In this document: positions 26,402 through 32,955 of the stretch, in pieces
Layout: each line of letters begins with the position of its first letter
How positions within the stretch are numbered: the first letter of the stretch is position 1
DNA from: an uncultured Pelagibacteraceae bacterium
GTDB lineage: Bacteria; Pseudomonadota; Alphaproteobacteria; Pelagibacterales; Pelagibacteraceae
Assembly (NCBI GenBank): GCA_902580135.1
Contig: CACHJL010000011.1
Span: 1 to 34,923 of the forward strand
DNA length: 34,923 nt
Direction: 5' to 3'
Notes under the pieces: model-generated
The model's database searches: none
The model's input: only the letters and a program-made list of their open reading frames with translations
What the model was told of the DNA's origin: nothing
Translations under genes and position numbers: made by a program

Positions 26402-27155
26402 TTCACATTGTCATCTTGATCATGAGCCATTATTCAGCAACCTCCCACAGGTAATACAAAGATCAAAAGATATTGGAATAGAAAAATTACTAACAATTTC
26501 AACATCATTTGAAAGTTTTTCAAAAGTTAAGGAATTAATAAAAAAAGATGAAATTATATATGGTACTATTGGTATACACCCACATGAAAGCGGTTCAAAC
26601 ATTATTAAATCCCATGAAATAATAAAAAACCTTAAAGAAAATTCAAAAATTATAGGTATAGGTGAAACAGGACTTGATTTTTATTATAATAATAGTGATA
26701 GAGAAAAGCAAATAACTAGCTTTAAAGAACATATTGATGCATCAATTAAAGCAGAAGTTCCCTTGATAGTGCATTCTAGAAATGCGGAACATGAAACATT
26801 TAAAATTTTAAATGAATTTAAGAATAATAATCTTAAAATTCTAATGCATTGCTTTACTGGATCTAAAGAATTTTCAAAAAAGCTTTTAACTTTAAATTCA
26901 TATTTTTCAGCTAGCGGTATTATTACTTTTAAAAACTCTGTTGATCTTCAAGATACTTTTAAGACACTTCCGCTGGATAGAATTTTGATCGAAACTGATA
27001 GTCCATTTCTTGCACCAGTACCAAATAGGGGGAAAAAAAATGAACCATCTTTCATTAAATTTACAGCAGCAAAATTAGCAGAAATTAAAAAAATTTCTGA
27101 ATCTGAACTTGTTAAAATAACTACAAGAAACTTTAATAAACTTTTTTTTAAATAA
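26394..27155 (+). CDS. tatD: TatD-family hydrolase
   Basis: This metal-dependent hydrolase (253 aa, YcfH-like) belongs to the TatD DNase family, with a TIM-barrel fold. The first metal motif is DSHCHLDHEP (residues 3-12). GTIGIHPHES, GIGETGLDFYY, PLIVHSRNAEHET, LMHCFTGS and LIETDSPFLAPVPNRGKKNEP supply the other metal ligands and the family signature. The full set suggests an active enzyme, probably a 3'-exonuclease or D-amino-acyl hydrolase-like activity; the substrate is not known from sequence. It overlaps metG by 8 bases and is followed six bases later by the MBL-fold gene. Confidence 0.92.
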   Translation: MIDSHCHLDHEPLFSNLPQVIQRSKDIGIEKLLTISTSFESFSKVKELIKKDEIIYGTIGIHPHESGSNIIKSHEIIKNLKENSKIIGIGETGLDFYYNNSDREKQITSFKEHIDASIKAEVPLIVHSRNAEHETFKILNEFKNNNLKILMHCFTGSKEFSKKLLTLNSYFSASGIITFKNSVDLQDTFKTLPLDRILIETDSPFLAPVPNRGKKNEPSFIKFTAAKLAEIKKISESELVKITTRNFNKLFFK

Positions 27156-27161
27156 AAATTT

Positions 27162-27933
27162 ATGAATTTTATTATTCTTGGATGTGGAAGTTCAATGGGT
27201 GTTCCTAGACCAGATGGTTTTTTTTGGTAATTGTGACCCAAAAAATAAAAAAAATTATAGAACAAGGTGCTCAGCTTTAATTAAAACTTCAAGTGAAAAT
27301 ATATTAATTGATACATCTCCTGATTTACGTCAGCAATTGTTAAGACATAAAATTAAAAAAATTAACAAAGTATTATATTCACATATGCACGGTGATCAAA
27401 CGCATGGAATAAATGATTTAAGATCATTTTATATAAATAGTAGAAAACAAATAAATGTATATGCAGATAAATTTACTTCAAAATATTTAAAACATAACTT
27501 TTCTTATATTTTTAATAATTTCTCAAAAGAATATCCCGCAACATTAAAATTAAATAAATTACAAAAAAATTTTTTTATAAAAAATAATAACAAAAAAATA
27601 AAAATAAAATCTATTGAAGTTGAGCATGGTAAAGTAAAATCTAACTGTTTTATCATCAATCAAAAACTTGCTTATATAAGTGATGTTAGTAAAATTTATA
27701 ATAAAGATTACAAATATTTTAAAAATTTAAAATATTTAGTAGTTGATTGCTTATGGTACAATTTTCATCCTTCGCATTTTAATGTAGATACATCATTATC
27801 AATCATTAAAAAATTTAAACCAAAAAAAGCTATTTTAACTAATTTATCTCCAGTTTTAGATTATAAGGTCCTAAAAAAACTTTTACCTAAAAATGTATAT
27901 CCTGCTCATGATGGTCTTACATTAGTATTATAA
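27162..27933 (+). CDS. MBL-fold metallohydrolase (PhnP-like), frameshifted at T8
   Basis: This is a metallo-beta-lactamase-fold hydrolase that follows tatD in many alphaproteobacteria. The ATG at 27162 gives MNFIILGCGSSMGVPRPDGF, the family N-terminus, but after GFF-Trp the frame meets TAA at 27228-27230. The rest, from GNCDPKNKKNYRTRCSALI on, is open in the +1 frame to 27933. Deleting one T from the T8 run (27218-27225) gives Gly-Phe-Phe-Gly and a single intact frame of 256 codons. The metal motif is SHMHGDQTHGIND, with Gln in place of the usual His of HxHxDH, and the late histidines of the family are partly replaced (TNLSPVLDY). IKSIEVEHGKVKSNCF and YISDVS are retained. The substrate is unknown; it may be a phosphodiesterase. 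It overlaps the convergent peroxidase gene by 6 bases. Confidence 0.75.
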
Positions 27934-28473
27934 AATATTTTCTATTTTATTTATTATTTTTTTTGACATTGGTTTGGTGAAGGATGCAAATGTGTCTTCA
28001 ACTTTACCTTGTTTATTTATTAAAATTTTATGAAAATTCCATTTAGGTATTGCAGAATTGCCATGATTATATTTTGCCCATTTAAATAATTCGTGTGCAT
28101 TTTCTCCTTTTACATCTGTAACTGTTGATAATGGAAAGTTAATATTAAAATTTACTTCACAAAATTTTTTAATCTCTGAGTTTACCTTCTTTTCTTGATT
28201 AAACGAGTTTGATGGTACTCCTAGAACAATTAAACCTTTTGATTTATATAAATCCCACAATTTTTGTAATTCATCATATTGTTTTGTGAAACCACAATAA
28301 CTTGCTGTATTAACAATTAAAACTACTTTATTTTTATATTCATTAAAATCAATTATTTCACCAGTGATACTTTCAATTTTAAAATCAAAAAAAACTTTGT
28401 CGTAATTTGCCGTAGCCACATTTTTAAAAAATAACATAAATACTGATAAACAGATTATTATAAACTTTTTCAT
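27928..28473 (-). CDS. Glutathione peroxidase family protein, exported
   Basis: This 181-residue thiol peroxidase reduces hydroperoxides. The catalytic set is visible as C60 in NTASYCGFT, Q93 in SNSFNQEKK, and W145-N146 in PKWNFHKIL. C105 in IKKFCEVNF is a possible resolving cysteine. It uses cysteine, not selenocysteine. A hydrophobic N-terminus (1-18) ending NVATAN predicts export to the periplasm, where thioredoxin-like reductants rather than glutathione may regenerate it; that is inference. It is the last gene of a minus-strand unit with nhaA and the zinc-ribbon gene; 9 bases separate it from nhaA. Confidence 0.92.
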   Translation of the reverse strand: MKKFIIICLSVFMLFFKNVATANYDKVFFDFKIESITGEIIDFNEYKNKVVLIVNTASYCGFTKQYDELQKLWDLYKSKGLIVLGVPSNSFNQEKKVNSEIKKFCEVNFNINFPLSTVTDVKGENAHELFKWAKYNHGNSAIPKWNFHKILINKQGKVEDTFASFTKPMSKKIINKIENIL

Positions 28474-28482
28474 TTATTAAAA

Positions 28483-29655
28483 TTATTTATTTGGTGTAAG
28501 TAATATCAAAAAATAACCAAATAAAGTGGACAATAATGACCCCGTCAACACACCAATTTTTACACCATCCATATATTGCATATTTTCAGCGAAAGCTAAA
28601 TTTCCGACAAATAGACTCATTGTAAAACCAATACCAGTTAAAATTCCAACTCCATAAAAATTAAACCAATTAGAGTTGTTTGGCATCTGCGCAATCTTTA
28701 GTTTTATCGATATATAAGAAAAGACAAAAACTCCTAACTGTTTACCTACGAATAATCCTAGTAAAATTCCTAATGGCACTTTATTTAGTAAAGTCGAAAA
28801 AGATAGTCCTTCTAATGATACACCAGCATTAGCAAAAGCAAACAATGGCATTATACCAAATGCAACGTAAGGACTAATTGAATGTTCAACTTTAATTAAT
28901 AAAGAAAAATCTTTTTCTTTGCTCCTGTGAGGTATTGTCATTGCAAGTAAAACGCCAGCAATTGTTGCATGTATGCCTGAGTTATGAGTAAAATCCCAAA
29001 GAAAAATACCCACAATTAGATAAGGTAAGAATTTTTTTATTTTAAATTTGTTTATAACTAATAAAATAATAAATGCTAGCAGCATTAAACTTAAATATTT
29101 AACACTCAAATCTCCGGAGTAGAAGACTGCAATAATTAATATTGCTCCCAAATCATCTATGATTGCTAGTGCTGTTAAAAAAACTTTCAAAGATAATGGA
29201 ACTCTTTTTCCCAACAACGATAGGACACCTAAAGAAAAAGCAATATCTGTAGCCGAGGGAATGGCCCACCCATTTAAAGTTTCAGTATCACCAAAATTTA
29301 TATATACATATATAAGTGCTGGCACTACCATGCCTCCTACGGCAGCTATAATAGGAAGTAACGCTTGTTTTATATTTGAAAGTTCACCTTGCAAAAATTC
29401 TCTTTTAATTTCTAATGTTACGAAGAAGAAAAATATTGCCATTAAAGCATCATTTATCCAATGTAAGACTGAAAGCTTTAATCCAAATTCATTAATTCCT
29501 ATAAACAAATATTTATCCAATGATGAAAAATAAAAATTTGATAAATTTGAGTTACTTATGAACAGTGCTATAATAGCAGCAAATAGCAAAACTAATCCAC
29601 TTGATGCCTCTAATTTAAAAAACCATTTAAATGGTTTTGTAATATTTTTTATCAT
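28483..29655 (-). CDS. nhaA: Na+/H+ antiporter NhaA
   Basis: NhaA (390 aa, about the length of the E. coli protein) exports Na+ in exchange for protons across the inner membrane. The ion-binding pair is D167-D168 in ALAIIDDLGAIL, and the earlier key Asp is D137 in SATDIAFSLGVL. About 12 spans can be traced, with family motifs HWINDALMAIFFFFVTLEIKRE and GIGFTMSLFVGNLAF. The KREF and GWAIPSA segments belong to the pH-sensing side. The ATG lies one base after the stop of the upstream zinc-ribbon gene, so the two are translated as a pair. Confidence 0.95.
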   Translation of the reverse strand: MIKNITKPFKWFFKLEASSGLVLLFAAIIALFISNSNLSNFYFSSLDKYLFIGINEFGLKLSVLHWINDALMAIFFFFVTLEIKREFLQGELSNIKQALLPIIAAVGGMVVPALIYVYINFGDTETLNGWAIPSATDIAFSLGVLSLLGKRVPLSLKVFLTALAIIDDLGAILIIAVFYSGDLSVKYLSLMLLAFIILLVINKFKIKKFLPYLIVGIFLWDFTHNSGIHATIAGVLLAMTIPHRSKEKDFSLLIKVEHSISPYVAFGIMPLFAFANAGVSLEGLSFSTLLNKVPLGILLGLFVGKQLGVFVFSYISIKLKIAQMPNNSNWFNFYGVGILTGIGFTMSLFVGNLAFAENMQYMDGVKIGVLTGSLLSTLFGYFLILLTPNK

Positions 29656-29656
29656 T

Positions 29657-30190
29657 TTAATTCAAAAAATCTTTTAAAAATAATTTCAAGTCAATTAAAG
29701 TTTCATACAAACTATCTAGAATTGGTATAATTCCAGGTAATACTGTAGACAAAGTATTTTTGAATGTATCTATTAAAATAATTATAGCTATAAAAGTTAT
29801 TATAATGATTATGATATTATCAAGAATTTTTTTATTATTTTTATGTCTTAATTTTTTAACTTTTGGTTCTTTTGGTTTAATCTCTACAGATTTGCTTTTT
29901 TCATTAGTGGTATTTTCAATTTTCCTTGATTTAGGAATTTCTTTATTTTCTTTTTTAATTATTAAGTTTTGTGAAGTATTATTTTCTTTCTCATATTGAA
30001 CGTTTTCTTCTACACTGGCAATTACTTCATTAATATTATCTTCTTTGATTATATCTATTTCATCTTTAGAAGGTGGGGTATAATGCCAAATTTTACTACA
30101 ACTACCGCACTTCAATAATCTTCCTTCTTCAGGAATTAAGTTGCTATTCACATTAAATTTTTTTTTTCCACATTCGCAATTAATGATCAT
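29657..30190 (-). CDS. Zinc-ribbon (MJ0042-type) single-span membrane protein
   Basis: This 177-residue protein starts with a zinc-ribbon, CECGKKKFNVNSNLIPEEGR then LKCGSCSKIW; the four cysteines are C5, C7, C28 and C31. A long Lys/Glu/Asn-rich, low-complexity linker follows (about 40-130), then one membrane helix (about 134-155, rich in Ile) and a short C-terminal tail (about 156-177). Similar MJ0042-type proteins are common in alphaproteobacteria, and their function is unknown. The charged linker would place the zinc module away from the membrane. It is first in a minus-strand unit with nhaA and a peroxidase, so it could be a regulator or scaffold for those genes, but there is no direct support. 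Confidence 0.8.
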   Translation of the reverse strand: MIINCECGKKKFNVNSNLIPEEGRLLKCGSCSKIWHYTPPSKDEIDIIKEDNINEVIASVEENVQYEKENNTSQNLIIKKENKEIPKSRKIENTTNEKSKSVEIKPKEPKVKKLRHKNNKKILDNIIIIIITFIAIIILIDTFKNTLSTVLPGIIPILDSLYETLIDLKLFLKDFLN

Positions 30191-30247
30191 AAGCCTTTTT
30201 ATATAGTATAAATGTTAAAATATCCTTTTAAAATGTGTTTTTATACT

Positions 30248-30275
30248 TTGAATTTTTTTTTATCTACTGTATTAG
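30248..30275 (+). promoter_or_regulatory. Possible tRNA-Pro promoter
   Basis: TTGAAT (30248-30253) and TATTAG (30270-30275) are spaced by 16 bases, and the -10 ends nine bases before the tRNA. The geometry matches the tRNA-Lys promoter (16-base spacer, ten bases to the tRNA). The region also serves as the upstream side of the divergent zinc-ribbon gene. Confidence 0.4.
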
Positions 30276-30284
30276 TACACAAAT

Positions 30285-30361
<77 letters not shown>

Positions 30362-30367
30362 TAAATT

Positions 30368-30649
30368 ATGAAAAAAGCAAAAATTTATAAACCCTCCAAA
30401 ACTGCTATGCAGTCTGGTACAAGCAAGTTTGACAAATGGATTATCGAATTTATTGTTGATAAACCTGGAATTAATCCTTTGATGGGCTGGGAAAGTTCAA
30501 CTGATACTTATGGAGAACTATCTTTAGAATTTAAAAGCAAACAATTAGCGATAAATTATGCCAAAAAAAATAGAATTAATTTTGAAATTATTGAACCTAA
30601 TATAAAAAAAATAAATAAAAAATCATATGCAGATAATTTTACTAAATAA
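30368..30649 (+). CDS. Complex I accessory subunit, NDUFS4-like (ETC_C1)
   Basis: This 93-residue protein is the bacterial form of the mitochondrial complex I 18-kDa subunit NDUFS4, an accessory subunit in Alphaproteobacteria that stabilises the peripheral arm. The diagnostic sequence is [35 protein letters not shown], here read as KWIIEF, NPLMGW.SS.D and [15 protein letters not shown] (about residues 23-67). Its presence supports an alphaproteobacterial source. It follows tRNA-Pro by 6 bases and precedes the SbmA-like gene by 5, outside any nuo cluster in this window. Confidence 0.88.
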   Translation: MKKAKIYKPSKTAMQSGTSKFDKWIIEFIVDKPGINPLMGWESSTDTYGELSLEFKSKQLAINYAKKNRINFEIIEPNIKKINKKSYADNFTK

Positions 30650-30654
30650 AAAGA

Positions 30655-31662
30655 ATGTTTAAATTTTTTACTAATAAAAAATGGTTTTTGTGGAGTATTT
30701 TTGGATCAATATTTATTCTAATATCTACTTGGTATCAAGTTCAACTTGATGTCAAAATTAATGAGTGGTTTGGTGAGTTTTATGACACTTTACAAAAAGC
30801 TTTAACAACACCAAATTCTGTTAGTGAAAAAGAATTTATTGGATATCTTTTTACATTCGCAAAAATTGCAGCTTTGTGGATATTGATTGCAGTATTTACT
30901 GGTTTTTTTACAAGTCATTGGGTTTTTAGATGGAGAACTGCTATGGCTGATTATTATCATGAACAATGGTTAAAAGCTAGACTGACCGAAGGTGCTTCCC
31001 AAAGAGTTCAGGAAGATACATTAAAATTTGCAAGAATAATGGAAGGTCTGGGAACAGGACTATTGGATAGTATTATGACATTAATAGCATTTACACCTAT
31101 TTTGTGGGGTCTCTCTAAACAAATTGATGTCTTGCCTTGGATAGGACAGGTTGATCATGCTTTGGTTTGGGTTGCTATAATTTCAGCTTTAGGAGGCACT
31201 ATACTTTTAGCTGCTGTTGGAATCAAGTTACCTGGAATAGAATATGATATACAAAAAGAAGAAGCTGGATATAGAAAAGAATTAGTTCATGGTGAAGATG
31301 ATCCAATAAGAGCTGCACCTCCTACTATTGGTCAATTATATAATAGAGTTAGAGGAATACACTATAAGTCTTATTTTCATTATTTATATTTTAACACTGT
31401 TAAATGGAGTTATTTTCAAGGAATGGTAATAGTCCCTTATTTAGCTTTAGCACCAACTATTGTTTCTGGCGCTATAACACTTGGTTTTGTTCAACAAATA
31501 ACAAGAGCATTCGGTAGGGTAGAGGGATCTTTACAATATTTAGTTAAAAGTTGGTCCACAATTGTTGAGTTAATTTCTGTTTGGAAAAGACTTAGAGAAT
31601 TTGAATATAAACTCAATTCTATTAAAAATGATTCTACTGTAATTAATAGTGACTCTAGATAA
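30655..31662 (+). CDS. sbmA: SbmA/BacA-family peptide transporter, N-terminally short
   Basis: SbmA/BacA proteins are proton-driven inner-membrane importers of peptides and other molecules, with an ABC-exporter-like fold but no ATPase domain. Strong matches are VFRWRTAMADYYHEQW, EGASQRVQEDTLKFARIMEGLG, GIKLPGIEYDIQKEEAGYRKELVHGEDD, and ITLGFVQQITRAFGRVEGSLQYLVKSWSTIVELISVWKRLREFE. The protein has 335 residues against about 406 in E. coli SbmA: it begins near E. coli residue 80-90, so the first membrane segments are absent. The ATG at 30655 is five bases after the preceding stop and no upstream open frame carries the missing part. Reduced family members of this length are plausible, so it may be a natural short form. 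It overlaps glpX by 14 bases. Confidence 0.88.
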   Translation: MFKFFTNKKWFLWSIFGSIFILISTWYQVQLDVKINEWFGEFYDTLQKALTTPNSVSEKEFIGYLFTFAKIAALWILIAVFTGFFTSHWVFRWRTAMADYYHEQWLKARLTEGASQRVQEDTLKFARIMEGLGTGLLDSIMTLIAFTPILWGLSKQIDVLPWIGQVDHALVWVAIISALGGTILLAAVGIKLPGIEYDIQKEEAGYRKELVHGEDDPIRAAPPTIGQLYNRVRGIHYKSYFHYLYFNTVKWSYFQGMVIVPYLALAPTIVSGAITLGFVQQITRAFGRVEGSLQYLVKSWSTIVELISVWKRLREFEYKLNSIKNDSTVINSDSR

Positions 31663-32593
31663 AAATTTAATTAATAAATTTGTTAACATTACTTCAAGTG
31701 CAGCTATAGCATGTTTTAAATACATTGGTAAAGGTGATAAGTTAATCGCTGATAAAGCAGCAACTGACTCTATGAGAAATAATTTAAATAAATTAAATAT
31801 TAATGGAAAAGTAGTGATAGGTGAAGGAGAGCTAGATGAAGCGCCTATGCTTTATATAGGAGAACAACTCGGAACAGGAAATGGACCTTCTTTAGACATT
31901 GCTGTGGATCCTTTGGAAGGTACAAATTTTGCAGCAAGAAATTTACCAGGTGCATTATCGGTTTTGGCAATATCTTCAAAGGGTAATATATTTAATGCCC
32001 CAGAAACATATATGGAAAAAATAGCAGTTGGTAAAGACGTTCCGTTTGATGCTGTAGACCTAGATTTTTCTGTTGAAAAAAATATTAAAAACATAGCTGA
32101 ATGTAAAAATAAAAATATTAATAATATTGGAGTCTGCTTGCTTAATAGACCAAGACATAAAGAAATTATCAAAAAATTAAAAAAATTAAATGTTAAATTA
32201 AAACTAATTACTGATGGAGATGTTTCCGGTGCTTTATTAGTAACTGATAACAAGTATAAAGTTGATATGTTTCTTGGTATTGGAGGGGGGCCCGAAGGAG
32301 TTTTGGCTGCCTCAGCTTTAGACGCTTATGGCTGTAAATTTCAAGGAAGATTTTTATTTAAAACAGATGATGATATAAGAAGAGCAAAAAAAATGGGTAT
32401 TATTGATTTAAATAAAAAATATGAACTAAATGAAATTATAAAAGGTGATTCAATATTTTGTGCTACCGGTATAACCTCTGGCGACCTTGTTAATGGAGTA
32501 AAGACTAATAATGGAAAATATATTACAGAGACGTTAATAACGCACAAAAATTCTTCAATCAATATTGTGAAAAAAGAGGTACCTATTACTTGA
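31649..32593 (+). CDS. glpX: Fructose-1,6-bisphosphatase class II (GlpX)
   Basis: GlpX (314 aa) removes the 1-phosphate from fructose 1,6-bisphosphate for gluconeogenesis. The metal motif is DPLEG (D87-G91) after SLDIAV, and VVIGEGELDEAPML (E60 onward) supplies further metal ligands; LITDGDVSGALL and GGGPEGVLAASAL are family signatures. The likely start is GTG at 31649, which overlaps sbmA by 14 bases. Length is normal. Some cyanobacterial and actinobacterial forms also act on sedoheptulose bisphosphate, but that cannot be read here. The stop lies 35 bases before tRNA-Glu. Confidence 0.95.
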   Translation: MTLDKNLINKFVNITSSAAIACFKYIGKGDKLIADKAATDSMRNNLNKLNINGKVVIGEGELDEAPMLYIGEQLGTGNGPSLDIAVDPLEGTNFAARNLPGALSVLAISSKGNIFNAPETYMEKIAVGKDVPFDAVDLDFSVEKNIKNIAECKNKNINNIGVCLLNRPRHKEIIKKLKKLNVKLKLITDGDVSGALLVTDNKYKVDMFLGIGGGPEGVLAASALDAYGCKFQGRFLFKTDDDIRRAKKMGIIDLNKKYELNEIIKGDSIFCATGITSGDLVNGVKTNNGKYITETLITHKNSSINIVKKEVPIT

Positions 32594-32628
32594 TTAATTA
32601 AAGTAATTACAATAAAAGAAATTGCCTC

Positions 32629-32703
32629 GGTCCCTTCGTCTATCGGTTAGGACACATGGTTTTCATCCATGAAAGAGGGGTTCGATTCCCCTAGGGACCG
32701 CCA
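32629..32703 (+). tRNA. tRNA-Glu (UUC)
   Basis: The acceptor stem GGTCCCT pairs with AGGGACC, the D arm is CGTCTATCGGTTAGGACA, the anticodon stem CATGG/CCATG encloses TTTTCAT with anticodon TTC, and the T arm has GGTTCGATTCC. Discriminator G (32700) and CCA (32701-32703) are encoded. A weak -10, TACAAT, lies at 32608-32613. The tRNA separates the core-type genes on its left from a GIY-YIG gene and glycosyltransferase on its right. Confidence 0.97.
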
Positions 32704-32708
32704 TTAAA

Positions 32709-32954
32709 ATGTATTACGTTTATCTAATAATATCAAAATACAATAAAAGAACAATTTCCTATGTAGGTTATACAAATAATTTACTAAAAAGACTGCAACT
32801 ACATAATAGTTCAAAAGGTGCAAAATTTACAAAAGGCAAAAAATGGAAATTAATTTACTTTAAAAGATATGATACAAAAAGCCTAGCAATGAAAGAAGAA
32901 TATAAATTAAAAAAAAATTATAAAAAAAGAAACATTTTAAAAAAAGGTAATTAA
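32709..32954 (+). CDS. GIY-YIG domain protein (UPF0213-like)
   Basis: This 81-residue protein is a minimal GIY-YIG nuclease-fold domain. The motifs are the degenerate YYVYLI (residues 2-7) and ISYVGYTNNLLKRLQLHN (about 16-33), with the catalytic Arg in LLKR and the conserved Glu in LAMKEEYKLKK. There is no added DNA-binding domain. Small single-domain proteins of this type are widespread and their role is unclear; repair or mobile-element functions have both been suggested. It begins six bases after tRNA-Glu. Very Lys/Asn-rich C-terminus. Confidence 0.85.
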   Translation: MYYVYLIISKYNKRTISYVGYTNNLLKRLQLHNSSKGAKFTKGKKWKLIYFKRYDTKSLAMKEEYKLKKNYKKRNILKKGN

Positions 32955-32955
32955 A

